Source of the DNA: an uncultured Acetatifactor sp.
GTDB taxonomy: Bacteria > Bacillota > Clostridia > Lachnospirales > Lachnospiraceae
Length of the DNA stretch: 64,000 nt
Direction of reading: 5' to 3'
NCBI GenBank assembly: GCA_910586835.1
Contig: CAJUJU010000004.1
Location: forward strand, 41,860 to 105,859
Shown here: in pieces, positions 1 to 9,162 of the stretch
Numbering within the stretch: position 1 is the first letter of the stretch
Layout of the letters: each line of letters opens with the position of its first letter
Program-made: the position numbers and the translations under genes
Notes under the pieces: model-generated
The model's input: the letters and a program-made list of their open reading frames with translations, nothing else
What the model was told of the DNA's origin: nothing
Database searches by the model: none

Positions 1-1
1 T

Positions 2-679
2 CCCAGGCCGTGGATAAGCGAGGAACTGAGGCGCACTCTGATGAGCCTGAACGGAGAGGTGCTGACAAGGCAGCGGCTTCTGGAGGATCCCTTTGAATAC
101 CGGGGCATCCGGGATTATCAGCCCTCCGACGACATGCGGAGCATCAACTGGAAGGCTACCGCAAGAACAGGGGATCTGAAGGTCAATCAGAAAAATTACA
201 CCTCCCTGAAGAGCGTGCGGATCTTTTTCAACATACAGGACAACAACATTATGAAGAAGGAGGACTGCGTGGAGCTTTCCTTCCGCATCGTTGCAGGACT
301 GTGTTCCTGGTTTCTCGGACAGGGTATGCAGGTATCCTGCTTCGGAAACGGGGTTGACATACTGACCGGAAAGCATGTGTCGATTCCCGCCAGAGCGGGA
401 GAGGGCCAGCTGGATGCGATCTGTCGGGCACTGGCAAGAGTGGATACCGCCAGGGAACCCGTCAGCTTTCCCGGGGCCTTTGAAGAGCTTCTGTTTTCCG
501 GGGACGGCAGTGTGCTGACCTGTTTTGTAGCGCCCAATCAGTACGAGGATTTTGTCCTTCTCCTGAAGCGCTATCAGGCCGCCGGAAGGGATTTTGTCTG
601 GTTCTATCCGGTTCAGGGCTGCTGTCCCGATCTGCCCCTGGGCCTGGAAAAGCAAATCCGGACTGTCCACAGCCTGTGA
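2..679 (+). CDS. DUF58 domain-containing protein (5'-partial)
   Basis: The reading frame is open from base 2, so the true start lies before the window. About 225 residues are visible. The DUF58 signature is clear near the beginning: an Arg-x-Tyr-Gln-Pro-x-Asp-Asp segment followed by Arg-x-Ile-Asn-Trp-Lys. The missing N-terminal part normally carries two membrane helices. DUF58 proteins usually sit with MoxR ATPases and transglutaminase or DUF4129 membrane proteins, which matches the next gene. Exact biochemical function is unknown. The stop codon overlaps a possible GTG of the following frame at 676, so the two are probably co-transcribed. Confidence 0.85.
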   Translation, partial: PRPWISEELRRTLMSLNGEVLTRQRLLEDPFEYRGIRDYQPSDDMRSINWKATARTGDLKVNQKNYTSLKSVRIFFNIQDNNIMKKEDCVELSFRIVAGLCSWFLGQGMQVSCFGNGVDILTGKHVSIPARAGEGQLDAICRALARVDTAREPVSFPGAFEELLFSGDGSVLTCFVAPNQYEDFVLLLKRYQAAGRDFVWFYPVQGCCPDLPLGLEKQIRTVHSL

Positions 680-711
680 GCACTAATTTATTGTTGGAGG
701 AATACTCATCC

Positions 712-1992
712 ATGAACAGCCGGAGGCTTATCCTGACAATTGAATTCCTGACCATGCAGCTGAATCACTGGGTTCTTTTCCTGCCTGCCATGACCCTTAT
801 GGGGCTCATGGCAGGGTTGACGGGCAGTGGGAAACCGGACTGGAGCATGTGGGCGCTTGTGGGACTGCTTCCCTTTCTCTGCTTTCTGATCCGCAGGCGT
901 CAGAGGAGATTTGCGGGTTTCTGCGGATTGCATCTGGTTCTCCTTGTACTGGCGCTCCTGATTCCGACAGCGGACATCTGCAGTCGTATACTCTGCATTT
1001 TCTATACGGCCTACTGCCTGATCAGCTCCTTCTCCATCCGTCTGAAGGAGCGTGAAGCCCCTTCCGCCACCTCGGCCTTTTCCCCCGCCCTGATGGTGGC
1101 GGCTGCCGCAGCTTCTTTTCTGCTGAACCATTTTCAGGGCCGCCCGGATTGGGACCGCTTTTACTTTTTCCCGCTGATCGGCTGTCTTGCCCTGTACAAT
1201 ATCGTCTGTTATCTGGAGAGCTATCAGGAATTTCTGGAACAGCACAGAACCACCGTGGGTTCGCTGCCCGCCGCCGAAATCCTGCGCTCCGGGCTTCCGC
1301 CTGTATTGGGCTATTCGCTGTTATGTGCCCTGGTCATGCTTTTGAGTGTCAATCTGTCCTGGCTGGAGGAGATTGCCGTTCTGATAAAAAGAGGCATGCT
1401 TGCTTTGCTGCGGGCGTTCTTTTCCCTGTTTTCCCCAAAGGATGGCAGTCAGTCGGAATATCTCCAGGAACAGCCGGTTTTTCCCACAGTGGGAGAGACG
1501 CCCTTACTGCCAACGGCAGAAGAGCCTTTCTGGCTCTGGAAGATTTTGGAGCTGGTTATCGCCGCGGCAATCCTCCTGGGGCTTCTCTATGGAATTGTCC
1601 GGCTTCTAATTTTTCTGGCAGGCTATATCCGGGAACGCTTTTCCGACGACTTTGCCGGAAAGAAGACGACTGTGGAAGAAGCCTCCGAAGATCTGCGGGA
1701 AAAATGTCTGCCGGTGCGGCAGCGGAAGGCACGGAGCAAAGCCTTCTCAGGTTTTCTGAGCCCTGAGATAAAAATCCGAAAGCTGTACCGAAAGAAGCTG
1801 CTGGCCTGTGCCGCGGAACCTGCCGAAGCGGCAAAACTGCCTTTCCTCACTGCCAGAGACAGCGAAAAACAGCTGAATCTGCACGGAATGGCAGCGTACT
1901 ACGAGAAAGCCCGCTACTCTGCGGAAAAGCCGACGCGACAGGACGTCCGCGGAATGCAGGATGCCTGCGCCGGACGTTCTTCGGACGTCTAA
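712..1992 (+). CDS. Multi-pass membrane protein, DUF4129/TgpA-like, partner of DUF58 protein
   Basis: A protein of about 426 residues with roughly seven hydrophobic helices in the N-terminal half, one more near residues 275-305, and a charged cytoplasmic tail. The tail ends with a Leu-Tyr-Arg-Lys segment and a Tyr-Glu-Lys-Ala-Arg-Tyr motif, as in DUF4129 tails of transglutaminase-like membrane proteins. No transglutaminase Cys-His-Asp core is visible. The ATG at 712 was chosen because GGAGG lies 11 bases upstream (696-700). A GTG at 676 overlapping the upstream stop has no obvious Shine-Dalgarno (SD) sequence. Probably works with the DUF58 protein in envelope or protein processing (inferred from gene order). 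Confidence 0.65.
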   Translation: MNSRRLILTIEFLTMQLNHWVLFLPAMTLMGLMAGLTGSGKPDWSMWALVGLLPFLCFLIRRRQRRFAGFCGLHLVLLVLALLIPTADICSRILCIFYTAYCLISSFSIRLKEREAPSATSAFSPALMVAAAAASFLLNHFQGRPDWDRFYFFPLIGCLALYNIVCYLESYQEFLEQHRTTVGSLPAAEILRSGLPPVLGYSLLCALVMLLSVNLSWLEEIAVLIKRGMLALLRAFFSLFSPKDGSQSEYLQEQPVFPTVGETPLLPTAEEPFWLWKILELVIAAAILLGLLYGIVRLLIFLAGYIRERFSDDFAGKKTTVEEASEDLREKCLPVRQRKARSKAFSGFLSPEIKIRKLYRKKLLACAAEPAEAAKLPFLTARDSEKQLNLHGMAAYYEKARYSAEKPTRQDVRGMQDACAGRSSDV

Positions 1993-2045
1993 TGTACGAA
2001 AATTTTGAAATAAGATAAGAACCGAATCTGAGAGGAGAAAAAGAA

Positions 2046-3935
2046 ATGACACCACACAAGCGGACTCTGGCGTTAAGTGATGACATACTGATGCGTGTGG
2101 AAAAACCGGCACGTTATATCGGAGGCGAGGTAAACGCCGTGATGAAGGATCCCCACGAGGTGGAGATCCGGTTTGCCTTCTGTTTCCCGGACGTATATGA
2201 GATCGGCATGTCCCATCTGGGCATTCAGATTCTCTACGATATGCTCAACTCCTGGGAGGACGTGTGGTGTGAGCGGGTATACTCCCCCTGGCGGGATCTG
2301 GACCACATCATGCGAAAAGAAGAGATTCCTCTCTTCGCGCTGGAGTCTCAGGATCCGGTGAAAAATTTTGATTTTCTGGGCATTACGATACAGTATGAAA
2401 TGTGCTACACCAATATTCTGCAGGTGCTTGACCTGGCACAGATTCCCTTAAACGCCGCAGAGCGGGGGGAGGACTGTCCCATTGTCATCGGCGGCGGCCC
2501 CTGCACCTACAATCCCGAGCCGCTGGCCGATTTTTTCGACCTCTTTTACATCGGTGAGGGAGAGACCCAGTATCGGAATCTACTGAACCTATACAGTGAA
2601 TGCAGACGGGAACATGCGGGACGAAGAGAATTCCTCCGCCGCGCCGCAAAGCTTCCCGGCATATATGCGCCTTCTTTCTATGAAGTGACTTATGGGGAGA
2701 ACGGCGTCATAAAAAGCTTTCTTCCCATTGAAGAGGGCATTCCCGCCACTGTCACAAAAGAAATCCAAATGGATGTGACCAATACCTATTATCCCATGAA
2801 GCCCGTGGTGCCCTTTATCAAGGTTACTCAGGACAGGGTGGTTCTGGAGATTCAGCGGGGCTGTATCCGGGGCTGCCGCTTCTGCCAGGCCGGACAGCTC
2901 TATCGTCCCGTCCGGGAAAGGGATGTGGAAACCCTGAAGCAATGGGCCATGGAGATGCTGAGAAACACCGGACATGAAGAGATTTCCCTGAGCTCTCTGA
3001 GTTCCAGTGATTACAGCAGACTGCCCGAGCTCATCGACTTCCTGATCCGGGAATGCGGCAGACAGCAGATCAATATCTCTCTGCCCTCCCTCCGGATCGA
3101 CGCCTTTTCTCTGGATGTCATGAGCAAGGTACAGGATGTACGGAAATCCAGCCTGACCTTTGCGCCGGAGGCAGGAAGCCAGCGCCTGAGAAACGTCATC
3201 AACAAGGGGCTCACCGAGGAGGCCATCCTGAAGGGAGCAGCCCTTGCCTTTGAAGGCGGCTGGACCAGGGTCAAGCTGTATTTTATGCTGGGCCTGCCCA
3301 CCGAGACGGAAGAAGATATCCGGGGGATAGCAGAGCTCTCCAACAAGATAGCCGCTACCTTTTTCGAGACGGTTCCAAAGGAAAAACGAACCAACGGCAG
3401 GGTTCAGATTGTGGCAAGCACCTCCTTCTTTGTTCCAAAGCCTTTTACTCCCTTCCAGTGGGCGGAACAATGTACCAAGGAAGAATTTATCGAAAAGGCT
3501 TATCAGACCAGGGGGGCGATCTCCGAACAGCTGAACCAGAAGAGTATCAAGTACAACTGGCACGAAGCCGACGCCAGCGTCCTGGAAGGGGTTCTGGCAA
3601 GAGGTGACAGACGGCTCTGCCAGGTCATACGGCGGGTCTATGAAAAGGGCAGCTTTTATGACGCCTGGAGTGAATATTACGACAATGACAGGTGGGTGGA
3701 TACCCTGAAAGAATGCGGACTTTCCGTTGACTTTTACACCCACAGGGAGCGTCCCCTGAATGAGATCCTTCCCTGGGACTTCATCGACTGCGGCGTAACC
3801 AGAGAACATCTTTGGAAAGAGTGGGAAAAAGCAAAACGGGAGGAAACTTCCGAAAACTGCAGGCTGAAGTGCCAGGGCTGCGGCGCGGCCAGATTCGGCG
3901 GCGGCATCTGCTTTGAATCCAGGGGAGAGGAGTGA
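2046..3935 (+). CDS. TIGR03960 family B12-binding radical SAM protein
   Basis: 629 residues. An N-terminal region resembling a cobalamin-binding domain is followed by a radical SAM core with the CxxxCxxC cluster motif (Cys 273, 277 and 280, in GCIRGCRFC). A Cys-rich tail (CQGCGAARFGGG) is typical of this clostridial family. The start has AGAGGAG 7-13 bases upstream. The next gene, TIGR03936/DUF2344, begins 10 bases after the stop. These two proteins are usually adjacent or fused and lie next to RNase E/G. Their substrate is unknown; a role in RNA or ribosome modification is only suggested by the neighbourhood. Confidence 0.9.
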   Translation: MTPHKRTLALSDDILMRVEKPARYIGGEVNAVMKDPHEVEIRFAFCFPDVYEIGMSHLGIQILYDMLNSWEDVWCERVYSPWRDLDHIMRKEEIPLFALESQDPVKNFDFLGITIQYEMCYTNILQVLDLAQIPLNAAERGEDCPIVIGGGPCTYNPEPLADFFDLFYIGEGETQYRNLLNLYSECRREHAGRREFLRRAAKLPGIYAPSFYEVTYGENGVIKSFLPIEEGIPATVTKEIQMDVTNTYYPMKPVVPFIKVTQDRVVLEIQRGCIRGCRFCQAGQLYRPVRERDVETLKQWAMEMLRNTGHEEISLSSLSSSDYSRLPELIDFLIRECGRQQINISLPSLRIDAFSLDVMSKVQDVRKSSLTFAPEAGSQRLRNVINKGLTEEAILKGAALAFEGGWTRVKLYFMLGLPTETEEDIRGIAELSNKIAATFFETVPKEKRTNGRVQIVASTSFFVPKPFTPFQWAEQCTKEEFIEKAYQTRGAISEQLNQKSIKYNWHEADASVLEGVLARGDRRLCQVIRRVYEKGSFYDAWSEYYDNDRWVDTLKECGLSVDFYTHRERPLNEILPWDFIDCGVTREHLWKEWEKAKREETSENCRLKCQGCGAARFGGGICFESRGEE

Positions 3936-3945
3936 GCAAAACCCA

Positions 3946-4755
3946 ATGAAACTGCGAGTTAAATTTAAAAAATACGGTCCCATTCGATTTATCGGGCATT
4001 TGGATGTGATGCGCTATTTTCAGAAGGCCATCCGCAGAGCCGGTCTGGATGTGGCTTACACCGGGGGCTACAGTCCTCATCAGATCATGACATTTGCCTC
4101 CCCCCTTGGCGTGGGAATGGAAAGTAACGGCGAATATATGGATATTGAGGTGCATTCCCTCATATCCTGCGAGAATGCCATGGAACGCCTGAACCGGGCC
4201 GGTGCGGACGGCATTGAGATCACATCGGTAAAGGTTCTGCCGGACAACGCCGGAAATGCCATGGCCAGCGTGGCGGCAGCGGCATACACCGTCCGTTTCC
4301 GACAGGGAAGAGAACCCGCCTTCCACATCACACAGGCTCTGCCGGACTTTCTTGCCAGGGAACAGATTCCCTGGCAAAAGGAAACCAAAAAGGGGGTCAG
4401 AGAACTGAATCTGAGACAGGGAATCTATGAGCTGTCCTGGGACGGAAGTGCATTTCACATGCTGCTGGATGCCTCCAGCGCCGGAAATATCAAACCGGCT
4501 CAGGTCATTGGAGCCTTTCTGGAAAACTGTGGCCAAACCCTGCTGGAAAATGCGCTCCTGATTACCAGAGAAGATCTCTACACCAACACCGGAACCGGAG
4601 AAGCCCCTGTCCTCACATCGCTGGGTGAGATCGGAAGCGATAAACTGCCTGCAGAAACGGAGAGCGCCGCTTCTTCCACAAGCGACCGCCTTCCCGAAGA
4701 GGCGGATTTCCTCCGGGAAGACGAAAAGCTGACAGACATGGAGACCGTAAGATGA
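3946..4755 (+). CDS. TIGR03936 family radical SAM-associated protein (DUF2344)
   Basis: 269 residues beginning at the conserved MKLRVKFKKYGPIRF segment. An in-frame ATG 33 bases upstream lies inside the preceding gene and was rejected because the family starts here and GAGAGGAG sits about 13 bases upstream. The conserved Phe-Ile-Gly-His-Leu-Asp and Gly-Tyr-Ser-Pro-His-Gln motifs are present. The last 60 residues are acidic and low in complexity. The gene overlaps the RNase G start (ATGA), which suggests translational coupling. Function is unknown; it always accompanies the radical SAM protein upstream. Confidence 0.9.
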   Translation: MKLRVKFKKYGPIRFIGHLDVMRYFQKAIRRAGLDVAYTGGYSPHQIMTFASPLGVGMESNGEYMDIEVHSLISCENAMERLNRAGADGIEITSVKVLPDNAGNAMASVAAAAYTVRFRQGREPAFHITQALPDFLAREQIPWQKETKKGVRELNLRQGIYELSWDGSAFHMLLDASSAGNIKPAQVIGAFLENCGQTLLENALLITREDLYTNTGTGEAPVLTSLGEIGSDKLPAETESAASSTSDRLPEEADFLREDEKLTDMETVR

Positions 4756-6065
4756 GCCGGGGCATCGGTTCCGGCTCCGGTGTATCCCTTCCGGAAAACG
4801 ACAGGGCTCTACGAAATACAGACGGCGGAAAATTGATTTTCACCGATTACCGGAACAAGAGCGGTGTTTTTCTGCTGCGGGAAAATCGGCTCCTGGCCGC
4901 CGCCTTTCCGGAAAACAGCAAAATCGGCTCCGTCTATCTTGCCAGAGTAAGGGATGTGACCAAAAACATAGACGCCTGCTTTGTGGAAATCGGAAATGGC
5001 GAGATCTGCTTTCTGCCGTTTCGGGAGGCGGAACATCCCTTTCTCCTGAATCGAAAATTTGACGGCCGCCTCCTTGCGGGAGACGAACTTCCCGTGCAGG
5101 TCACAAGAGACGCGCAGAAGAGCAAACAGCCCTCCGTCACCGCACATATCTCCTTATCCAACGATTATTTTGCCCTGTCCCTGGGCTCAAGCAAAACCGG
5201 ATTTTCCGCCAAGCTGGACAAGGAACAGAAGAAAAGGCTGGCGGAAATCCTCACCGCTCAAGGCATCATAGACAGCAGCCGGCAACTGAAGATTCAGGAG
5301 GACGAAAAGGAGCTGCCTGCACTGCCTTCCACAGGTCTGGTAGTCAGAACCCGGGCGGCAGAGCTGTTGGAGAGCGAGAGTCCACAGGAGCTGCTCCAAA
5401 ATCAGTTTGATCACCTTCTGGAAGAATTCCACTGCCTTTTTCGCAGCGCCGCCCATCGTACCTGCTTCAGCTGCCTGCGGGATGCGGACAACAGGTTATC
5501 CGGTATTTTCAACAGCTTTTCCCCCGGAGAGTTTACGGAGCTGCTGACAGACGACCAGGCCACATTTGACCGCCTGAAACACTACGCGGCAGAACATATG
5601 CCGGAAATGCCGGTGCGGCTTTATCAGGATAACCTGCTTCCGCTGAACCGGCTGTACAGTCTCGACAGCAGGCTGGAGACGGCTCTGAACGAGCGTGTAT
5701 GGCTCAAATCGGGCGGCTATCTCGTGATCCAGCCAACGGAAGCCCTGACGGTAATCGACGTGAATTCGGGCAAATATGAGGCCAGAAACAAAGCGGAAGA
5801 GGAGACCGCCCTGAAAATCAACCTGGAGGCGGCGGAGGAGATTGCCCTGCAGCTTAAGCTGCGCAATCTTTCCGGTATAATTGTGGCTGATTTTATCAAC
5901 ATGGAAGAGTGGCCGCACTGTCAGGAACTTTTGACTCGGTTGAGAGAGCTTGTGAAAAAGGACAAGGTGAAGACCACCGTAGTGGATATGACATCCCTGG
6001 GGCTGGTGGAGATCACACGGAAGAAGACAACAAAACCTCTCTGGGAACAGTTGAGGACAAAATAA
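4752..6065 (+). CDS. rng: Ribonuclease E/G family endoribonuclease
   Basis: 437 residues, the size of RNase G. An S1-like domain covers about residues 40-120 (VYLARVRDVTKNIDACFVEI). The catalytic region follows, with the metal-binding aspartates in VIDVNSGKYEAR and IIVADFINM, and it ends with the conserved Leu-Val-Glu-Ile-Thr-Arg-Lys segment. It lacks the Cys-x-x-Cys zinc link and the degradosome tail of RNase E. It would cleave single-stranded AU-rich RNA for rRNA maturation and mRNA decay. The start overlaps the previous stop. In related Clostridia rplU usually follows this gene, but here rplU lies 14 kb away on the other strand. Confidence 0.93.
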   Translation: MSRGIGSGSGVSLPENDRALRNTDGGKLIFTDYRNKSGVFLLRENRLLAAAFPENSKIGSVYLARVRDVTKNIDACFVEIGNGEICFLPFREAEHPFLLNRKFDGRLLAGDELPVQVTRDAQKSKQPSVTAHISLSNDYFALSLGSSKTGFSAKLDKEQKKRLAEILTAQGIIDSSRQLKIQEDEKELPALPSTGLVVRTRAAELLESESPQELLQNQFDHLLEEFHCLFRSAAHRTCFSCLRDADNRLSGIFNSFSPGEFTELLTDDQATFDRLKHYAAEHMPEMPVRLYQDNLLPLNRLYSLDSRLETALNERVWLKSGGYLVIQPTEALTVIDVNSGKYEARNKAEEETALKINLEAAEEIALQLKLRNLSGIIVADFINMEEWPHCQELLTRLRELVKKDKVKTTVVDMTSLGLVEITRKKTTKPLWEQLRTK

Positions 6066-6082
6066 AACAGGAGATTACTATC

Positions 6083-6637
6083 ATGGAATTCATTCGTTTT
6101 GAAAAGGTAAGAGATGGAAAATATCTGAAAAATTATGAGATCACCTATCTGAATAAGGCCGGCAGAGAAAAGAAATACGAAATCGTCAGCAGGCGCGATC
6201 TGAGCGGCATCGAGGATGTGGGCGGCGGAGCCAGCGGAGTATCCATAGTAGCCCTGTGCCAGGGGAAGCTTCTTCTTCTGCACGAGTTCCGCATGGGTGT
6301 CAACAAGTACGTCTACAATCTCTGCGCCGGAATGATAGAACCCGGAGAAAGCATAGAGGAATGTATCCGGCGGGAATTGTTTGAGGAAACAGGACTCACG
6401 GTCAAACAGATCAGGAAAATTCTTCCTCCGTCCTTTGCCGCCGTGGCAATTACGGATACTTCCGTCTACAACGCCTTTGTGGATGTGGACGGTTCTCTGG
6501 AGGATCACACCTCGGACAACGAACAAATTGAAGCCAGATTCTATTCCCGGGAGGAAGTCAAATACCTGCTTGAGACGGAACCCTTCAGTTCCAGAGCACA
6601 GATGGCCGCCTATTTCTTTGCGGAGTATGGGCTGTAG
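6083..6637 (+). CDS. NUDIX hydrolase, ADP-ribose pyrophosphatase type
   Basis: 184 residues. A complete Nudix box runs from about residue 88 (Gly-Met-Ile-Glu-Pro-Gly-Glu-Ser, then Arg-Glu-Leu-Phe-Glu-Glu-Thr-Gly), which binds Mg and the pyrophosphate. The overall form fits ADP-ribose or related nucleotide-sugar pyrophosphatases. The ATG at 6083 is preceded by AGGAG at a good distance and lies 17 bases after rng, so co-transcription is likely. Substrate specificity cannot be read from sequence. Just after the stop, a 9-base CTGTAGAAG string containing the stop codon is repeated once. Confidence 0.88.
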   Translation: MEFIRFEKVRDGKYLKNYEITYLNKAGREKKYEIVSRRDLSGIEDVGGGASGVSIVALCQGKLLLLHEFRMGVNKYVYNLCAGMIEPGESIEECIRRELFEETGLTVKQIRKILPPSFAAVAITDTSVYNAFVDVDGSLEDHTSDNEQIEARFYSREEVKYLLETEPFSSRAQMAAYFFAEYGL

Positions 6638-6681
6638 AAGACAGCATACGGTCTGTAGAAGCAGAGATTAAACTATGCGCA

Positions 6682-6730
6682 AAAGACAACTTTAACGAAT
6701 AGTTGTAAACTATTCGTTAAAATTGTCTTT
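6682..6730. repeat. 21-bp inverted repeat at a convergent gene end
   Basis: The arms 6682-6702 and 6710-6730 are 21 bp with one mismatch and a 7-base loop. The right arm is the last six codons plus the TAG stop of the minus-strand gene that follows. The left arm reads the same peptide and stop on the plus strand, with the mismatch being synonymous (AAC versus AAT). It sits between convergent genes and may end transcription or protect 3' ends, but no U-run follows the stem. Confidence 0.7.
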
Positions 6731-7276
6731 GTTCCTCTCGGGAACCAAAATTTCTACCTGACAGTTGGCATAACTGTTTTCATTTCCATTCAGTCCACCT
6801 TCTGTACATACCGCAGAAACATTTAATATACCGCCTGACAATGCAGAATAAATTTCCTCATCCATGACCAGTGTCGCGTTGACGCAATTCAGCCCTGCGA
6901 TTCTGGAAGAATAAACCGTCAGGTACTCCGTATAATCATTCCCGTCAGAATCCTCCAGTTTCACCCAATCCAGATCCTCAAACAGACTGCTGCGTAAAAA
7001 CGGAACACTGTAAGCAATCCGAAAACGAATTTGATAACTGTCAGAACGCTTTATGAAATATACCTTGGAAAAGAATAAATGATCCTCTTTCAGAATATTT
7101 CTTTCAGCTTCCAGAATCTCAACATCCTCTTCCCAATCAGGGTAATGATCTTCGTCTGTCTGTCCAACCATCCAGGTGGCAAGATCTTTCTGATGAAACC
7201 CTCTGTAGACATAGACCATTAAGAAAACGATTCCCACTATAGCAACCGGTAATATATACCTCAGATACTTTTTCAT
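6710..7276 (-). CDS. Membrane-anchored hypothetical protein
   Basis: 188 residues, family not recognised. One N-terminal helix (about residues 4-24) preceded by Lys-Lys suggests a signal anchor with the rest outside the cell. The remainder is acidic and predicted to be beta-rich. The ATG at 7276 was preferred because it starts the signal sequence and has a GGGAGGGGG purine tract 10 bases upstream. An in-frame ATG at 7297 also has a plausible SD sequence. Base composition is more AT-rich than its neighbours, and it stands alone between convergent and tandem genes, so it may be acquired DNA. Confidence 0.6.
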   Translation of the reverse strand: MKKYLRYILPVAIVGIVFLMVYVYRGFHQKDLATWMVGQTDEDHYPDWEEDVEILEAERNILKEDHLFFSKVYFIKRSDSYQIRFRIAYSVPFLRSSLFEDLDWVKLEDSDGNDYTEYLTVYSSRIAGLNCVNATLVMDEEIYSALSGGILNVSAVCTEGGLNGNENSYANCQVEILVPERNKDNFNE

Positions 7277-7433
7277 CCTTAAAGTTCCCCCTCCCATCTT
7301 AGAATAACTCCCTTTTCGGAACAGAAATCAAACTGCCTGAAACAGTCCATCTTCCAGAGCTAATGCCCTCTATGTATTCTCTATTATAAAATATTTGCCT
7401 GCTGCTTACAATATATTTTTATAAGTACGTTTT

Positions 7434-7483
7434 ATATGAAAAAAAACAGGGCAGCCATGCATTGCATATGCTGACCCTGTTTT
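7434..7483 (-). terminator. Rho-independent terminator of the flotillin gene
   Basis: On the minus strand an AAAACAGGG arm (7475-7483) pairs with CCCTGTTTT (7443-7451), with an inner CAGC/GCTG pairing. Eight T residues follow on the 3' side. It lies about 11 bases after the flotillin stop codon. Confidence 0.85.
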
Positions 7484-7493
7484 CTCTATTTGC

Positions 7494-8945
7494 TTAGTTT
7501 TCAGAATTATACTCAGGCTGTTGTCCCGCCGTTGCCACTTTCCCGGCAAGGAAGCCTGACAGAACTGCCTGCAGATCCACCCCGGTGGATTCCTTCAGAC
7601 CATCCGTCACCTGAACAACAGTTCCCATGATATCCTTCATGAGCTTGGAGGAATTTCCCTCTCCGTACATTGTAATTTTGTCTACACTGTTAAGAGGTTC
7701 AGCAGCATTCTTAACCACCTCGGGCAGCGCCTTAAAGTACATTTCCAGAACGGCCGCCTCTCCCATCTTTGCCATGGCCTCGGCCTTCTTCTCAATACCT
7801 TCCGCCTCAGCCACGGCTTTTGCACGGATTGCTTCCGCCTCGGCCAGACCCCTTGTGCGGATACCCTCTGCCTCCTGCTCCATGGTGAATTTCTTTGCCT
7901 CAGCCTGTGCCTTCATTGCCTCGGCCTCTTTTTCCGTCTCGAACTTCTTCGCCTCGGCTTCCCGCTGACGCTCGTACAGCTGGGCGTCTGCAAGCTGTTG
8001 TTTTGCAAACTTATCGGCCTCAGCCTTTTTCTTAACCTGTGCGTCAAGGGCTTGTTCCATTACCTCCGCTTCGCGCTGTTTTAAGAGAATTTCCTTCTCC
8101 TGTTTTGCAATGTTTGCATCTGCGGTGGTAATCTCCACAGTCTTACGCTGCTCTTCTTCCTGAATCTTATAGGCAGCATCCGCCTCGGCCTGCTTAATGT
8201 CAGCCTCTCGTTTCAGCTCCGCCTTCTGAATGGCAAGTTCATTCTTTTTCTTAGCGATCTCAGATTCCGCATTCACCTCCGCCTCGTTTGCCTCACGTTT
8301 TGCATGAGCCTGAGCCTTGGCGATTTCCTTTTCACTCTCCGCCCTTGAAATTGCGGCGTTCTTCTGAATCTTAACAATATTGTCTACACCCAGATTTTCA
8401 ATGACACCGTTGCCGTCCACAAAATTCTGTACATTAAAGCTGATGATATCCAATCCCATGGCAGCCAGATCAGGTTCCGCGTTCTCCTTTACAAGAAAAG
8501 CAAATTTCTGCCGATCGGAAACCATTTCCTCCAGAGCCATCTTTCCCACGATCTCACGCACGTTGCCTTCCAGAACCTCTCTCGCCACGCGGCCTATATA
8601 CTCCGCGTTTTTATTCAGAAAGTTCTGTGCGGCAAGTTTCAAGCGCTCCTCATTGTCGCTGATCTTGACATTGACGGTAGCGTCAACATTGATGTTGATG
8701 TAGTCCGCTGTAGGAACGGCGTTGGACGTCTTTACGTCGATTGGAATCAGCTGAAGATTCAGTTCATCCTTTCTCTCAAGGAATGGAATCTTGATTCCGG
8801 CTTTACCGATCAGCACCTTCGGATTCTTTCTCAGGCCCGAAATGATGACCGCTGTGTCCGGTGACGCTTTTACATAGCCCGCCATAAAGATCAGCACCAC
8901 TAAAATGACGATAGCTGCCACTGCACCTGCAATGATCTGTCCCAT
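7494..8945 (-). CDS. floT: Flotillin family (SPFH domain) membrane scaffold protein
   Basis: 483 residues. An N-terminal hydrophobic anchor (about 4-25) is followed by an SPFH/band-7 domain (about 30-190). A long Ala/Glu/Lys-rich coiled coil (about 195-400) carries the repeated Glu-Ala pattern typical of flotillins, and a short C-terminal region completes it. Flotillins organise membrane microdomains and support signalling, secretion and wall-synthesis complexes. The start has GGAGGGAG upstream. A terminator follows the gene and no NfeD partner is adjacent, so it appears monocistronic. Confidence 0.93.
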   Translation of the reverse strand: MGQIIAGAVAAIVILVVLIFMAGYVKASPDTAVIISGLRKNPKVLIGKAGIKIPFLERKDELNLQLIPIDVKTSNAVPTADYININVDATVNVKISDNEERLKLAAQNFLNKNAEYIGRVAREVLEGNVREIVGKMALEEMVSDRQKFAFLVKENAEPDLAAMGLDIISFNVQNFVDGNGVIENLGVDNIVKIQKNAAISRAESEKEIAKAQAHAKREANEAEVNAESEIAKKKNELAIQKAELKREADIKQAEADAAYKIQEEEQRKTVEITTADANIAKQEKEILLKQREAEVMEQALDAQVKKKAEADKFAKQQLADAQLYERQREAEAKKFETEKEAEAMKAQAEAKKFTMEQEAEGIRTRGLAEAEAIRAKAVAEAEGIEKKAEAMAKMGEAAVLEMYFKALPEVVKNAAEPLNSVDKITMYGEGNSSKLMKDIMGTVVQVTDGLKESTGVDLQAVLSGFLAGKVATAGQQPEYNSEN

Positions 8946-9040
8946 AAGTATCTCCCTCCGTTTTCTCTGTGGAAGATCTCTCTTCCATGTATTGGCATAA
9001 TAAAAAGAAATTTCCTTTATATGCCTGTTGTAAGTAAAAT

Positions 9041-9077
9041 TTCACACAGCAGCCGGTAAATCCTTCTGCTGTGTGAA
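9041..9077 (-). repeat. 12-bp perfect hairpin between dtd and flotillin genes
   Basis: Arms TTCACACAGCAG (9041-9052) and CTGCTGTGTGAA (9066-9077) are perfect with a 13-base loop. On the minus strand ATTTTACTT follows, so this could terminate the AI-2E/dtd transcript. A possible promoter (TTGGTA, 18 bases, TATGCT) lies just upstream on the minus strand, so the hairpin may instead form the 5' end of the flotillin mRNA. Confidence 0.6.
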
Positions 9078-9162
9078 TTAAGCATAGCATATCCGTTTGT
9101 GTTTGAAAATACCAAATTAAGTCATACTTTGCAGTATAATATGGTAAGATATGCACGATAGG

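Noticed and set aside
2589..3983. A long open frame on the minus strand opposite the radical SAM gene
   Set aside because: The plus-strand gene has family motifs and SD; the minus frame shows no domain and is an expected GC-codon shadow.
6682..6730. A second copy of a gene end (duplicate gene fragment)
   Set aside because: Similarity stops exactly at the 21-bp arms, so it cannot be shown to be more than a hairpin.
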